This document shows positions 8,480-18,663 of a stretch of 60,038 nt of DNA, piece by piece. The notes under the pieces are model-generated. The model did no database searches, was not told where the DNA came from, and saw only the letters and a list, made by a program, of their open reading frames with translations. The position numbers and the translations under genes were made by a program. Source of the stretch: Mammaliicoccus fleurettii (lineage in GTDB: Bacteria; Bacillota; Bacilli; Staphylococcales; Staphylococcaceae). The stretch lies in assembly GCF_003970575.1 (NCBI RefSeq), contig NZ_RXWZ01000036.1:1-60038 (forward strand), written 5' to 3'. Positions within the stretch are counted from its first letter, which is position 1, and each line of letters opens with the position of its first letter.

Positions 8480-8839
8480 ATGGAATTAATTCAAGTAGAT
8501 CAAGTACAAACACTAATATCAGAATATGAAAATAAGCCAGTATATCTCCATGTAGAAACGACAAATGGAGCTTATGCTAACCATTTCGACAACAAAGTAT
8601 TTAATGCTGGTACATTTTTAAGAAATATCCAAGTCACATTTACCCATGCACATTTAACTGGTGGGAATAAAGAGCCTTATCGTGTGGGATTAAAATTAGA
8701 CAACAATGGTTGGGTCTATGTACAAGGTTTAACACACTTTGAGGTAACTGAAGATAAAGAACTATTATTAGCAGGACTAAATTATGAAGGACAACTTGCT
8801 GCGACATTAGAAATAAGTAGCAATCCTTTCAAGGATTAA
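8480..8839 (+). CDS. yojF: YojF family protein (DUF1806)
   Basis: A 119-residue soluble beta-rich protein of the YojF/DUF1806 family, of unknown function. It is the usual upstream partner of bshB2 in Bacillus (yojF-yojG) and staphylococci, and it is kept so here with 12 bases between the two. The start is ATG 8480, with AGGAG 9 bases upstream; the GTG at 8471 is rejected because it overlaps that site. The strict pairing with bshB2 suggests a link to bacillithiol metabolism, but this is an inference. Confidence 0.85.
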   Translation: MELIQVDQVQTLISEYENKPVYLHVETTNGAYANHFDNKVFNAGTFLRNIQVTFTHAHLTGGNKEPYRVGLKLDNNGWVYVQGLTHFEVTEDKELLLAGLNYEGQLAATLEISSNPFKD

Positions 8840-8851
8840 GAGGTGAATACA

Positions 8852-9520
8852 ATGAATGATGAAAGACAAGTATTAGTTATTTTTCCACATCCTGACGACG
8901 AAGCATTCGGTACATCTGGCACACTTAGTAAATTTGTAGATGATGGTACCCCTGTAACGTATGCATGTTTAACTTTAGGTCAGATGGGGCGTAATCTTGG
9001 TAACCCACCTTTTGCTACACGTGAATCTTTACCACATATTAGAGAACGTGAATTGGATGCAGCTGCTGAAGCAATTGGTATAACAGATTTAAGAAAAATG
9101 GGATATAGAGATAAAACAATTGAATTTGAACCTAAAGATGAAATAGATAGTATGGTAAAATCATTAATAGATGAACTTAATCCATCACTTATTATTTCAT
9201 TCTATCCTGGTTATTCTGTTCATCCAGATCATGAAGCAACAGCAGAATCAGTAGTAAGAACAGTTAGTCGCATGGATGAATCATCTAGACCTAAACTACA
9301 TTTAGTAGCGTTTAGTAATGACACATACAGCGATTTAGGAGAACCAGATATAAATATAGATATTACTGGTTATGAAGAACGCAAGATGAAGGTCCTTCAA
9401 GCTCATGCGTCTCAAACCGGTCCAATGTTACAAAATCTCGCTTCAAATACACAAGAAAGTGAAGCGGCTAAAGATATGTGGTTGAAGACAGAACATTTCT
9501 GGACATATCATATTGAATAG
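8852..9520 (+). CDS. bshB2: Bacillithiol biosynthesis deacetylase BshB2
   Basis: A LmbE-like zinc-dependent deacetylase of 222 residues. It removes the acetyl group from GlcNAc-malate to give glucosamine-malate in the synthesis of bacillithiol, the main low-molecular-weight thiol of staphylococci. The metal-binding signatures HPDDEAFG (near residues 12-19) and HPDHEAT are intact. ATG 8852 is chosen because AGAGGTG ends 6 bases before it; an in-frame GTG at 8843 overlaps that site. It lies between yojF and folE2. Confidence 0.9.
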   Translation: MNDERQVLVIFPHPDDEAFGTSGTLSKFVDDGTPVTYACLTLGQMGRNLGNPPFATRESLPHIRERELDAAAEAIGITDLRKMGYRDKTIEFEPKDEIDSMVKSLIDELNPSLIISFYPGYSVHPDHEATAESVVRTVSRMDESSRPKLHLVAFSNDTYSDLGEPDINIDITGYEERKMKVLQAHASQTGPMLQNLASNTQESEAAKDMWLKTEHFWTYHIE

Positions 9521-9538
9521 ATAGTGGAGGCAATGTGT

Positions 9539-10417
9539 ATGACACAATTAGATTTATCAACACGTGAAGCGAGATGGAAATATTTCGGTTCAGTTGATCC
9601 TATAAAAGGAAATAAACCTACCGAAAAAGAAAAGATGCCAGATTTGCAAAGCTCTAAAAAAGATTTCCTATTCGAAATTGAACATGTTGGTATCAAAAAC
9701 TTAATTTACCCTGTCAGAATAGATGATTTTCAAACAGTTGGAAACTTCGAATTTTCAACTAGTTTAAATCAAGATGAAAAAGGCATCAATATGAGCCGTA
9801 TTATAGAAAGTGTTGAAAAGCATTATGATAACGGTGTGAAATTAGAATTTGACCATTTAACAACATTATTGAATACACTTCAATCTGTCATGCTCCAAAA
9901 CACTGCATCATTAGATGTTACAGCTAAATGGTTCTTTAACCGTTTTAGTCCTGTGACTAACCAAAAAGCAGTCGGACATGCAGACATTAGATATATACTT
10001 TCTGTTTCAGATGATAAAGTGACTAAAAAATCTTTAGGCATTGAAGTACCTGTTACAACGTTATGCCCATGTTCTAAAGAAATCAGTGAATATTCAGCAC
10101 ATAACCAACGTGGCATCATAACAGTACTCATTGACTTAGATCCCGAAATAGACCTACCTGATAACTACAAAGACATCGTATTAGACGGTATGGAGGCTAA
10201 CGCAAGTTCAATGTTGTATCCAATATTGAAACGTACAGACGAAAAAGCCGTTACAGAAAGAGCATATGAGAATCCAAGATTTGTAGAAGACTTAATTAGA
10301 TTAGTAGCTGCTGATTTAGTAGATCTTGACTGGATACAAGGATTCGAAATAGAATGTCGTAACGAAGAATCCATACACCAACACGATGCATTCGCAAGAC
10401 TAAAATATACAAAGTAA
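9539..10417 (+). CDS. folE2: GTP cyclohydrolase FolE2 (type IB)
   Basis: Converts GTP to 7,8-dihydroneopterin triphosphate, the first step of tetrahydrofolate synthesis, with relaxed metal dependence compared with FolE. The metal-ligand Cys and following motif are visible in [21 protein letters not shown]. Length of 292 residues is that of staphylococcal FolE2. The start is ATG 9539, 8 bases after GGAGG; the ATG at 9533 would leave almost no spacing. It is last in the yojF-bshB2-folE2 run, 18 bases after bshB2, and is closed by a terminator. Confidence 0.93.
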   Translation: MTQLDLSTREARWKYFGSVDPIKGNKPTEKEKMPDLQSSKKDFLFEIEHVGIKNLIYPVRIDDFQTVGNFEFSTSLNQDEKGINMSRIIESVEKHYDNGVKLEFDHLTTLLNTLQSVMLQNTASLDVTAKWFFNRFSPVTNQKAVGHADIRYILSVSDDKVTKKSLGIEVPVTTLCPCSKEISEYSAHNQRGIITVLIDLDPEIDLPDNYKDIVLDGMEANASSMLYPILKRTDEKAVTERAYENPRFVEDLIRLVAADLVDLDWIQGFEIECRNEESIHQHDAFARLKYTK

Positions 10418-10428
10418 TCTAAATATGA

Positions 10429-10460
10429 ACAGACCGCCTCCATGAGCCGGTCTGTATTTT
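10429..10460 (+). terminator. folE2: Terminator of the yojF-bshB2-folE2 operon
   Basis: ACAGACCG (10429-10436) pairs with CGGTCTGT (10448-10455) and is followed by ATTTTTAT. Its right arm and the following bases resemble the GGTCCGTATTT junction of the adjacent 41-bp repeats. Confidence 0.8.
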
Positions 10461-10463
10461 TAT

Positions 10464-10627
10464 GTATTTCGCATTTTCGGGTCGATAATTGATTTTATAG
10501 GTCCGTATTTCTCATTTCTGGACCGGTAATTTTATTTATCGGTCCGTATTTTCCGTTTCTGGACCCCTAATTTTATTTATCGGTCCGTATTTCCCGTTTC
10601 TGGACCGGTAATTTTATTTATCGGTCC
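10464..10627. repeat. Four tandem 41-bp repeats with alternating GGTCC/GGACC arms
   Basis: Units at 10464-10504, 10505-10545, 10546-10586 and 10587-10627 have an exact 41-base period. Each starts GTATTT and ends GGTCC; units 2-4 carry TTTCTGGACC in the middle and TAATTTTATTTATCGGTCC at the end. Unit 1 is degenerate; units 2-4 differ at only a few positions. GGACC and GGTCC arms are complementary, so each unit can fold within itself or with its neighbour. There is no open reading frame and no spacer-like variation. This fills the gap between folE2 and the azo1-like gene. Confidence 0.9.
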
Positions 10628-10645
10628 ATATTTTCTTATATAGAA

Positions 10646-10676
10646 CAAAAAGAAGGCAACAGCCTCTGCTGTTGCC
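10646..10676 (-). terminator. Terminator of the azo1-like gene
   Basis: GGCAACAG (10655-10662) pairs with CTGTTGCC (10669-10676), followed on the minus strand by TTCTTTTTG. Confidence 0.85.
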
Positions 10677-10687
10677 CTCTATCCTCT

Positions 10688-11269
10688 TTATGAATTCACT
10701 TGTTCTTCTGCTACTATCCAAGGATTGTTTTTAATTAGTTTTGTAATTTGCTCTGTAAACAATTTAACACGTAATTTAATGTCATCTACATCAATATAAT
10801 ATGTGCCATCTTCTGTTTTACCGAAGTCAGCATCTTGTGTTGAAATTTGGACAGGAACTGCAATTCCTAATAAGTTTCTCATAATAATTCTCAAATGTGA
10901 TAATGGCTCTGTACTTCTCATCCCACCACTATTACATATTAAGCCTACTGGTTTCATTTTAAATTGATCCATTGTTAAATGGTCTAAAGCATTTTTTAAA
11001 ATACCAGAATATGAACCGTGGTAATTTGGCGTACCAATTATAATCGCATCTGCTTCTTCAGCTTTTTCGCGTAATTCATTTACATTAACTTTAATTCGTT
11101 CATCGTTTAAATGTTGACCTGATACGTCTAAGAACGGTATTGGTTTGTCATATAAATCAAACAAAGTTACCTCTGCACCTTGGTCTTCTAAGTTCCCACG
11201 AACAAATTGTGCAAGGGCGTGTGTATGTGAATATTGCTTAGCGCTACCTACAATAAGTAATACTTTCAC
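10688..11269 (-). CDS. azo1: NADPH-dependent FMN reductase / azoreductase (Azo1-like)
   Basis: A flavodoxin-fold FMN reductase of 193 residues. It shows the GTPNYHGSYSGILKNALDHL flavin-binding motif and the GLICNSGG loop, and from memory it closely resembles S. aureus Azo1, which reduces azo dyes and quinones with NADPH. The physiological role is probably quinone or electrophile detoxification. The start is most likely GTG 11269 (MKVLLIVGSA), with GAGGTGA 5 bases upstream; a GTG three codons earlier overlaps that site. Single-gene transcript with its own terminator. Confidence 0.85.
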   Translation of the reverse strand: MKVLLIVGSAKQYSHTHALAQFVRGNLEDQGAEVTLFDLYDKPIPFLDVSGQHLNDERIKVNVNELREKAEEADAIIIGTPNYHGSYSGILKNALDHLTMDQFKMKPVGLICNSGGMRSTEPLSHLRIIMRNLLGIAVPVQISTQDADFGKTEDGTYYIDVDDIKLRVKLFTEQITKLIKNNPWIVAEEQVNS

Positions 11270-11375
11270 TGTTGTCACCTCAAAATTTTAATGATATTAA
11301 TTACGTATCATTATAGCATACTGAGAAACTAAGAATTTAATTTTCATTAAAAATCATTCTTATGGACGATGTATA

Positions 11376-12245
11376 TTAACGGTCATAATTTTTCAATGCA
11401 TGAATAATCGCTTTTCCTACACCACTATGCTCATTAGTATCCGTAACGTAATCAGCTAATTCTTTCACTTCAGGTGCTCCGTTTTCCATTGCAACAGCAT
11501 ACCCGGCTTTTTCTAACATTGAAACATCATTTAAGTTATCACCAATTGCCATCACATCTGACATTGGAATGTTTAATTGATTTGCTATTGCTTCTAATGC
11601 AATTCCCTTTTGCGCATCAGAATGTGTGATTTCAATATTCCCTCTTGAAGATGATGAAACTGCTAAACTTTGTGATTCTGAAATTTCAGCTTTAGCTCTA
11701 TCAATTTTAGATAAATCACTCGCAAATGCTAAAATTTTCAATATAATTTCCCCTGGACGACTTTCAATTTCATCGTAACTATCTACTGTTTTTAAAGTTC
11801 CGTTATCAATTCTACTTTGAATATTGGCACGGATTTTTTTGACATCAGCTTTTTGACCAGCTTTTTCTGCTATATCGACATAAATTTCCAAGTCTTTCTC
11901 AGGGTCTTCGGTATAAATACCAAAGTTCGTATAAACTTGATAATAAATATCTTCTTTGTTCAAAATTCCCGTAATTTTATTGATTAAAGGTCGTGTTAAT
12001 TTAGAAGTATGGACGATATTAAATTCTTCATCTCTTACTTCTGCTCCATTTAAACAAATGTATGGTAATGATAAATCTGTTTTTTCAATTGGGCTATGTG
12101 CCTCGTAAAATGCTCTTCCAGTAGCAATAACTACCGAGATACCTTTTGATTGTGCAAATTTTATTGCTTCATAATTTTCATTTGAAACTTCATGTGCTGC
12201 GTTCAGCAAAGTGCCGTCCATATCTGTTGCGATTAACTTTATCAT
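11376..12245 (-). CDS. Cof-type HAD-IIB phosphatase
   Basis: A 289-residue HAD-superfamily phosphatase of the Cof/IIB subfamily. Motif I DMDGTLL gives the nucleophile Asp near residues 8-14, motif II is VVIATGRA, and motif IV is GDNLNDVSML near the C-terminus, with a large cap between. Such enzymes dephosphorylate sugar phosphates or flavin/pyridoxal phosphates with loose specificity; the substrate is unknown. AGAGGT 7 bases upstream supports ATG 12245. It is separated from tadA by about 60 bases in the same direction. Confidence 0.9.
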   Translation of the reverse strand: MIKLIATDMDGTLLNAAHEVSNENYEAIKFAQSKGISVVIATGRAFYEAHSPIEKTDLSLPYICLNGAEVRDEEFNIVHTSKLTRPLINKITGILNKEDIYYQVYTNFGIYTEDPEKDLEIYVDIAEKAGQKADVKKIRANIQSRIDNGTLKTVDSYDEIESRPGEIILKILAFASDLSKIDRAKAEISESQSLAVSSSSRGNIEITHSDAQKGIALEAIANQLNIPMSDVMAIGDNLNDVSMLEKAGYAVAMENGAPEVKELADYVTDTNEHSGVGKAIIHALKNYDR

Positions 12246-12304
12246 GAAAGTAACCTCTTTTCTTTATATTCAACATAAATTTTAACAAATAAAAGTAATA
12301 ATCT

Positions 12305-12829
<525 letters not shown>

Positions 12830-12855
12830 CTATTTTAACATCTAGGGAGATATAT

Positions 12856-13470
12856 ATGAAAAAAAACTTTATTGCAATCGAAGGACCTATTGGAGTCGGG
12901 AAAAGCTCCTTAACTAAAAAGCTTGCTGAAGCTTTAAATTATACTGAAGAATTTGAAATTGTTGACGAAAATCCTTTCTTAAGTGATTTTTATGATGATA
13001 TTTCTAAATGGAGTTTTCAAACGGAGATGTTCTTCTTATGTCATCGTTACAAACAGCTAACAGATTTAAAGAATATTAAAGGAATCGTAAGTGATTATCA
13101 TATTTTTAAAAATAAGATTTTTGCAAAAAACACTTTAAACGATAGTGAATTTGATAAATTTAGTCGAATTTATGATATTTTAACTGAAGATATTCGTATG
13201 CCTGATCAAATTATCTTTCTCGATGCCTCATTAGAAGTCCTACAACAACGTATTGCCCATCGTAATAGATCATATGAATCACAAATAGAAAATAATTACT
13301 TAGCACAACTAAAAAGTGATTATAATCAATTCTACGAAGAAGTGAAAAGTGAAATCGATGCTATTCAAATTGATACTTCTCATTTAGATTTCGTAAATAA
13401 CACCGCAGATTATCAACAAATTTTAAAATTATTACAACCTTTGATTGGAGAGATTACACATGACAAATAA
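12856..13470 (+). CDS. dgk: Deoxynucleoside kinase (deoxyguanosine kinase type)
   Basis: A 204-residue dNK-family kinase with the P-loop GPIGVGKSS near residues 10-18, the substrate-binding VDENPFLSDFYDD segment, and the LID arginine region RIAHRNR. It phosphorylates a purine deoxynucleoside, probably deoxyguanosine by analogy with Bacillus dgk/dck pairs. AGGGAG 7 bases before ATG 12856 sets the start, although the frame stays open far upstream. The end overlaps the next kinase by 11 bases, so the pair is translated together. Confidence 0.88.
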   Translation: MKKNFIAIEGPIGVGKSSLTKKLAEALNYTEEFEIVDENPFLSDFYDDISKWSFQTEMFFLCHRYKQLTDLKNIKGIVSDYHIFKNKIFAKNTLNDSEFDKFSRIYDILTEDIRMPDQIIFLDASLEVLQQRIAHRNRSYESQIENNYLAQLKSDYNQFYEEVKSEIDAIQIDTSHLDFVNNTADYQQILKLLQPLIGEITHDK

Positions 13471-14128
13471 AGTCATACCAAGTGATGCTATTATCACAAT
13501 TGCTGGTACTGTTGGTGTTGGAAAATCATCTTTAACACAAGCACTTAGCGAACGTTTAAACTTTAAGACTTCTTTTGAAAAAGTCGACAATAACCCGTAT
13601 TTAGAAAAATTTTATCATGATTTCGAACGATGGAGTTTCCACCTACAAATATACTTTTTAGCGGAACGTTTTAAAGAACAAAAAAGAATGTTTGAATATG
13701 GCGGAGGATTTATACAAGACCGCTCAATCTACGAAGATGTTGATATTTTCGCAAAAATGCATGAAGAACAAGGAACAATGACAAAAGAAGACTATGCAAC
13801 TTATAGAGATCTATTTGAAGCAATGGTTATGACGCCATACTTCCCTAAACCTGATGCATTAATTTATTTAGAATGCGACTACGAAGACGTTATACAACGC
13901 ATCAAAAATAGAGGTCGCCAAATGGAAATCGAAACAGACGAAGCATACTGGAAAAAACTTTTCGCACGTTATGATAATTGGGTTAACAATTTCACAGAAT
14001 GCCCAGTAGTACGTGTAAATATAAATGATTATGACTTATACGAAGATCCAGAATCAATCAATCACATTATCAACAAGATTGCACATGTTATAGAAACACA
14101 CCGTTCAATCGATACACGAGTAAAATAA
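13460..14128 (+). CDS. dck: Deoxynucleoside kinase (deoxyadenosine/deoxycytidine type)
   Basis: A 222-residue dNK-family kinase, paralogous to the preceding gene, with P-loop GTVGVGKSS, the VDNNPYLEKFYHDFERW substrate region, the DRSIYED motif with the DRS signature, and the LID segment RIKNRGRQME. Probable substrates are deoxyadenosine and deoxycytidine. GGAGAG 7 bases before ATG 13460 fixes the start inside the end of dgk. The two kinases form one salvage operon ended by a strong terminator. Confidence 0.88.
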   Translation: MTNKVIPSDAIITIAGTVGVGKSSLTQALSERLNFKTSFEKVDNNPYLEKFYHDFERWSFHLQIYFLAERFKEQKRMFEYGGGFIQDRSIYEDVDIFAKMHEEQGTMTKEDYATYRDLFEAMVMTPYFPKPDALIYLECDYEDVIQRIKNRGRQMEIETDEAYWKKLFARYDNWVNNFTECPVVRVNINDYDLYEDPESINHIINKIAHVIETHRSIDTRVK

Positions 14129-14177
14129 AAAAATGCTCTAAACCATTAATTATTTCAAATGGTTTGGAGCATTTTTT
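14129..14177. terminator. Bidirectional terminator between dck and a HAD gene
   Basis: AAAAAATGCTC...AAACCATT pairs with AAATGGTTT.GAGCATTTTTT, a long stem with one internal mismatch and T/A runs on both sides. Confidence 0.9.
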
Positions 14178-14185
14178 AAATTATC

Positions 14186-14896
14186 TTATTTATTCCATTC
14201 CGCTTCTTTTTCATAAAACTCGTTAATATCTTTATAAATATAATCTGCACCTGTTAAATCTGCTTTATCTCCTGTACCACTAAGCACGCCAACAACTACT
14301 TTGAAATGAGCATTTTTGCCCATTTGTATATCAGTTGGTGTATCTCCTATTATTGCGATTTCATCAGGTGCTACGTCCCATTTTTCATAAAATTTTTCTA
14401 CCATTTTAGGGTTTGGCTTTTGATAGCCATTTATAGATGCTGTAATTTTTTCATCAATCAAATGTTCTACTTTTGCGTCTTTAATAAATCGTTCTGTACC
14501 GTCTATATCATCACTTGTGATGATGCCAATATTATATTTTTTGTCTTTAAAAGCTGTTAAAGTTTCTATTAATCCTTCAATGACGATAGTCTCAGGTTTA
14601 TATTCACTTATTAAGTCTTTGCTTATTTTTACCGTCCATTTTTCAATTTCTTTTTTATCTATAGTTGGTGCGTATTCAGAGAAGACATCTATAATATCTG
14701 ACAATGTACCTGAAGCAAGTATGCCACTAGATAAAAATCTATCATTTACGTATCCTATTTTTTCTTGTAAGGCTTGCTTATTATCAACTTGGTACTGTTC
14801 TACAAATCGATCTATCATAACTAATGAAATCTCTGACCATGTTTCATCAAATTTGAGTAATGTACCATCTTTATCGAACAATAACCATTTAATCAT
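14186..14896 (-). CDS. HAD family hydrolase (HAD-IA)
   Basis: A 236-residue phosphatase with motif I FDKDGTLL near residues 6-13, motif II GIITSDD, the conserved Lys in NGYQKPNP, and motif IV IGDTPTDIQMG. The helical cap is of the phosphoglycolate-phosphatase type; substrate unknown. The true start is ATG 14896 (MIKWLLFDKDG) with AAAGGAG upstream; longer readings would run into the ilvE terminator. It follows ilvE in the same direction, as in S. aureus. Confidence 0.9.
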   Translation of the reverse strand: MIKWLLFDKDGTLLKFDETWSEISLVMIDRFVEQYQVDNKQALQEKIGYVNDRFLSSGILASGTLSDIIDVFSEYAPTIDKKEIEKWTVKISKDLISEYKPETIVIEGLIETLTAFKDKKYNIGIITSDDIDGTERFIKDAKVEHLIDEKITASINGYQKPNPKMVEKFYEKWDVAPDEIAIIGDTPTDIQMGKNAHFKVVVGVLSGTGDKADLTGADYIYKDINEFYEKEAEWNK

Positions 14897-14909
14897 TATT
14901 TGTACTCCT

Positions 14910-14947
14910 TTAAAAAGAGCGGCACTACAACTAGTAGGCCGCTCTTT
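14910..14947 (-). terminator. ilvE: Terminator of ilvE
   Basis: AAAGAGCGGC (14914-14923) pairs perfectly with GCCGCTCTTT (14938-14947), followed on the minus strand by a T run. It overlaps the ribosome site region of the downstream HAD gene, so read-through would be needed for cotranscription. Confidence 0.8.
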
Positions 14948-14959
14948 ATTGTTTCTCAA

Positions 14960-16054
14960 TTATACTATTTCGATATGACTTTCTTGTCCTACTACAACTC
15001 TCCAACCATTTTTATCTTCTTTTTTACCAGTTTGAATTGCTGTATATTCATCAAATAACGCTTGAGTTATTGGACCAATCTCATTATTATTAATTGTAAT
15101 TTCTGCCTCTTCGTATTTTAAGAATCCTACTGGAGAAATAACTGCTGCAGTTCCTGTACCGAAAATTTCTGTTAAACGACCATCGTGATGTGCATTAATA
15201 ATATCATCGATAGATAATCGTTTCTCTTCAGTTTCATAGCCCATTTCTTGAGCAAGTTCGAGTACAGTTTTACGCGTAATACCTGGTAAAATACTGCCGT
15301 TTAATTCCGGTGTTACTACTTTTCCATCAATAACGAAGAAAATATTCATACTTCCTACTTCTTCGATATATTTTTGTTCTACACCATCTAACCACAATAC
15401 TTGATCGAAACCTAATTCATTAGCACGTGTTTGTGCAATTAAACTAGCCGCATAGTTACCACCACATTTAGCAAAGCCAACGCCGCCTCTTACTGCACGT
15501 ACAAATTCATCTTCTACATAAATGCTAGTAGGTTTCATTTGTTCATCACCATAATAAGCGCCTACTGGAGAAAGAATCACTAAAAATTCATAGTCTGTTG
15601 AAGAACGTACACCTAAGTAAGGTTCAGTAGCATATACAAATGGTCTAACATATAAAGATTGTCCTTCACCACTTGGGATCCATTCACGTTCTAAATCTAT
15701 AAGTTGTAATAGACCATCTAATACTTTTTCTTCATCGATTTGAGGCATTTCAAGTCTTTTTAAAGATAAATTAATTCTCTTGAAATTTTGGTCTGGTCTG
15801 AATAGTGCAACATCATCACCATCTTTATAAGCTTTCATACCTTCAAATACTGTTTGTCCGTAATGAAGTCCTTGTGCACTTGGTGACAAAGTAATCGGCC
15901 CATATGGAATTATTTTAGGCTCTGACCAGCCTTCACCTTGTTTATATGACATAGACAGCATATAATCAGTAAAGATTTCACCAAAGACTAAATTTTGAAA
16001 GTCCGGTTTCTCTTTAAGCTGCTCACGCTTTTCTACGTAAAATGTTTCTGACAT
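14960..16054 (-). CDS. ilvE: Branched-chain amino acid aminotransferase
   Basis: PLP-dependent class IV aminotransferase of 364 residues that interconverts Leu, Ile and Val with their 2-keto acids. Seen are [14 protein letters not shown] near the N-terminus, the PLP-region [17 protein letters not shown] with the catalytic Lys, and [13 protein letters not shown]. The start follows GGGGGAA by 5 bases. A clear sigma-A promoter lies about 40 bases upstream. PLP supply genes pdxK and pdxST are in the same window. Confidence 0.95.
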   Translation of the reverse strand: MSETFYVEKREQLKEKPDFQNLVFGEIFTDYMLSMSYKQGEGWSEPKIIPYGPITLSPSAQGLHYGQTVFEGMKAYKDGDDVALFRPDQNFKRINLSLKRLEMPQIDEEKVLDGLLQLIDLEREWIPSGEGQSLYVRPFVYATEPYLGVRSSTDYEFLVILSPVGAYYGDEQMKPTSIYVEDEFVRAVRGGVGFAKCGGNYAASLIAQTRANELGFDQVLWLDGVEQKYIEEVGSMNIFFVIDGKVVTPELNGSILPGITRKTVLELAQEMGYETEEKRLSIDDIINAHHDGRLTEIFGTGTAAVISPVGFLKYEEAEITINNNEIGPITQALFDEYTAIQTGKKEDKNGWRVVVGQESHIEIV

Positions 16055-16093
16055 AATGATTCCCCCTAGGCTAATTAATAATTAATGTTAACA

Positions 16094-16122
16094 AGTATAT
16101 CAGTCATAGAGGTGTTATTCAA
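16094..16122 (-). promoter_or_regulatory. ilvE: Sigma-A promoter of ilvE
   Basis: TTGAAT (16122-16117), 17-base spacer, then TATACT (16099-16094) on the minus strand, 40 bases from the start codon. Confidence 0.75.
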
Positions 16123-16160
16123 TGAATTTTTGGAAAATTTAAAAAATATACACATTAAAG

Positions 16161-17123
16161 TTAACTTTTGGCTAAGTTATCTTTTTCTTCAATTGCTTTA
16201 AGCATTAATTCAGTCATACTATCTAAATTATAACTTGGAGAAAATCCCCATTCTTCTTTAGCACAAGATGAATCGATAGCGTTTGGCCAACTCTCGGCAA
16301 TTGCTTGACGATCTGGATCAACATCATATCCTAGTTCAAAGTTAGGCATTTTCTTTTGAATAGCTGTTTTAATTGTTTCTGGATCAACGCTCATTGCACT
16401 CACATTATATGCATTACGGTTAATCAATCGTTCACTGTCTGCTTCCATTAACTGAATGATTGCATCGATGGCATCGTCCATGAACATCATATCCATATAC
16501 GTATCTTTCGCAATATAACTGTCGTATTTGCCTTCACGAATTGCTTTGAAGTAAATTTCAACTGCGTAATCTGTAGTACCTCCACCTGGTTCTTTTATAT
16601 AAGAAATTAAACCAGGAAATCTCATACTTCTCGTATCAACACCAAATTTAGTGTAGTAATAATCACATAACAATTCACCCGCTACTTTATTAACACCATA
16701 CATTGAAGTTGGTCTTTGAATTGTAACTTGAGGTGTCATATCTTTAGGTGTATTTGGACCAAACGCACCGATTGAACTTGGTGTAAAGAACTGCATATCA
16801 AATTCTCGAGCTACTTCAAGAGCATTTACTAGTCCACCCATATTCAGATTCCATGCGAATAATGGATTTTTTTCAGCAGTAGCTGAAAGAAGTGCTGCCA
16901 TATGCATTAAAGTATCCGCTTCAAAATTCTTAACTAATGAATGGAATCTATCTTGATCGGTTACATCTAAAATTTCAAATGGACCATTATTTATTTCACT
17001 TTCACTTTCTGGTTCTCTTATATCTGTTGCTAAAACATTTTCATTACCATATTTCTTTCTTAATTTCATAACTAATTCTGTCCCGATTTGCCCTAGCGCC
17101 CCAGTAATCATGATTTTTTTCAT
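16161..17123 (-). CDS. tdh: L-threonine 3-dehydrogenase, SDR type
   Basis: A 320-residue NAD-dependent short-chain dehydrogenase/epimerase-like protein. The Rossmann motif is [12 protein letters not shown] near residues 6-17; the catalytic Tyr/Lys pair is in [13 protein letters not shown]. It resembles SDR-type threonine dehydrogenases, and the adjacent kbl gene supports oxidation of threonine to 2-amino-3-ketobutyrate. Annotation as a generic epimerase is the alternative. The start is ATG 17123 with AGGAGG 9 bases upstream. Confidence 0.8.
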   Translation of the reverse strand: MKKIMITGALGQIGTELVMKLRKKYGNENVLATDIREPESESEINNGPFEILDVTDQDRFHSLVKNFEADTLMHMAALLSATAEKNPLFAWNLNMGGLVNALEVAREFDMQFFTPSSIGAFGPNTPKDMTPQVTIQRPTSMYGVNKVAGELLCDYYYTKFGVDTRSMRFPGLISYIKEPGGGTTDYAVEIYFKAIREGKYDSYIAKDTYMDMMFMDDAIDAIIQLMEADSERLINRNAYNVSAMSVDPETIKTAIQKKMPNFELGYDVDPDRQAIAESWPNAIDSSCAKEEWGFSPSYNLDSMTELMLKAIEEKDNLAKS

Positions 17124-17174
17124 TATAAAATCCTCCTGTATTGTTGAAACGTTCATTTGTACTCTTGAGAAAAA

Positions 17175-17188
17175 CAAAAACGCTTTCT
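17175..17188. promoter_or_regulatory. Weak cre-like site upstream of tdh
   Basis: AGAAAGCGTTTTTG (minus strand) keeps the AAAGCGTTTT core of a CcpA box but has three mismatches to the usual consensus. A second cre-like site lies upstream of kbl. Confidence 0.3.
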
Positions 17189-17360
17189 TTATTGATATTT
17201 TACTATATTTCACCCAATTTGTATACTTCAGAAGTACATAGCAAGAATAAATAAGTTACTTAATACAAAAACCAATTGTATAAGAGATACTTAGGGACAT
17301 TATTCTCAATACTGCCAATTAGCTAACACTTAACAACATACTCATTTCATAAATATGAGA

Positions 17361-17406
17361 AAAAGCAGTAGAAATTCAATTGATACAATGAATTTCTACT
17401 GCTTTT
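17361..17406 (-). terminator. kbl: Terminator of kbl
   Basis: A perfect 18-bp stem (17361-17378 with 17389-17406) is followed on the minus strand by TTTTTCTC. The rest of the 298-base gap to tdh (17124-17360) holds only the weak cre-like site and no open frame that I can support. Confidence 0.85.
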
Positions 17407-17421
17407 TTATAGTTATTCTAT

Positions 17422-18609
17422 TTATAATAATCCTAATTCTTTACCAATTTTTTCATATGCTTCAATTGCATCATCTAGTTGTTCTTTAGTATGTGCAGCT
17501 GTTGGCATATTTCTAACACGACCTGTACCTCTAGGAACTGTTGGGAATACGATTGCTTTTGCATATACACCTTCATCCATAAGTCGTTTACTAAATGTTT
17601 GTGCTTTTTTCTCTTCACCGATAATGACTGGTGTGATTGGTGTTTCAGAATGACCTATATCGAAACCTTTTGCTTTTAAGCCTTCTTTTAAATAATTAGC
17701 ATTATCCCATAATTTATCATGTAATTCTGTTGAGGCCATTAATTTTTTAACGGATTCTGTAATTGCTTTAGTATCTCCAGGAGCTAAAGATGTTGAGAAT
17801 AAAAATGGTCTTGAAGCGACTTTTAACCAATCAATTAAATCTTTAGTACCTGCCACATAACCGCCTACTACACCAATCGCTTTAGAAAGTGTACCAATTT
17901 GGAAATCAATTTTATCTTGTAAACCAAAATGCTTAACAGTTCCAGCACCTTTACCCATTACACCTGAACCATGTGCGTCATCAACATAAGTGATTAAACC
18001 AAATTCTTCAGCTATTTCAACGATTTCAGGTAATAAAGCTACGTCCCCATCCATTGAGAACACACCATCAGTGATGTACATGACTTTATTATATTGACCT
18101 GATTCAACCGCTTCTTTCGCTTTTGCTCTTAAGTCTTCCATGTCTGAGTGATTTACTCGAATGATTTTTGCTTTTGATAAACGACAACCATCAATAATTG
18201 AAGCATGATTTAATTCATCAGATAATATTGCATCATTTTTATTCATGACTGCTGAAATAGCTGCCATGTTACAGTTAAATCCTGATTGATAAGCAATAGC
18301 GCTTTCCGTACCTTTAAATTGTGCTAATGTTTCTTCTAACTCTCTATGCAAATCTAATGTTCCATTTATAGTACGTACTGCACCAGCACCTACACCATGT
18401 GAATCTATTGCATCTTTAGCTGCTTTTTTCAAGTCTTCGTCTGTAGCTAATCCAAGATAGTTATTTGATGATAAGTTGATATAATTTTTACCGCCAATTG
18501 TTATTTCAGCGCCATTTGCACCTTCAACGATATCAATTTCATTATACAAACCATTGTCTTTCAATTCATTTAAATTTGTTGTTAAGAATGTATCTAATGT
18601 TTGTACCAT
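17422..18609 (-). CDS. kbl: Glycine C-acetyltransferase (2-amino-3-ketobutyrate CoA ligase)
   Basis: A 395-residue PLP enzyme of the alpha-oxoamine synthase family. It cleaves 2-amino-3-ketobutyrate with CoA to glycine and acetyl-CoA. Visible are [12 protein letters not shown], the cofactor-stacking [12 protein letters not shown], and the PLP Lys in [12 protein letters not shown]. The homologous BioF reaction is possible in principle, but the partner tdh argues for Kbl. The start is ATG 18609 (MVQTLDTFL), 9 bases after AAAGGAG. It is the upstream gene of the kbl/tdh pair, although a terminator separates them. Confidence 0.9.
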   Translation of the reverse strand: MVQTLDTFLTTNLNELKDNGLYNEIDIVEGANGAEITIGGKNYINLSSNNYLGLATDEDLKKAAKDAIDSHGVGAGAVRTINGTLDLHRELEETLAQFKGTESAIAYQSGFNCNMAAISAVMNKNDAILSDELNHASIIDGCRLSKAKIIRVNHSDMEDLRAKAKEAVESGQYNKVMYITDGVFSMDGDVALLPEIVEIAEEFGLITYVDDAHGSGVMGKGAGTVKHFGLQDKIDFQIGTLSKAIGVVGGYVAGTKDLIDWLKVASRPFLFSTSLAPGDTKAITESVKKLMASTELHDKLWDNANYLKEGLKAKGFDIGHSETPITPVIIGEEKKAQTFSKRLMDEGVYAKAIVFPTVPRGTGRVRNMPTAAHTKEQLDDAIEAYEKIGKELGLL

Positions 18610-18663
18610 ATACACTTTCTCCTTTAGCACTTTTTATTTATCATAACACATCAAAATCAAAGA

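Noticed and set aside
10464-10627. CRISPR array
   Set aside because: The repeats are directly adjacent with a constant 41-base period and no variable spacers; no cas gene is in the window.
17124-17213. N-terminal extension of tdh ([15 protein letters not shown]...)
   Set aside because: AGGAGG sits just upstream of ATG 17123, and the Rossmann motif normally begins within the first ten residues; the extension is leader sequence.
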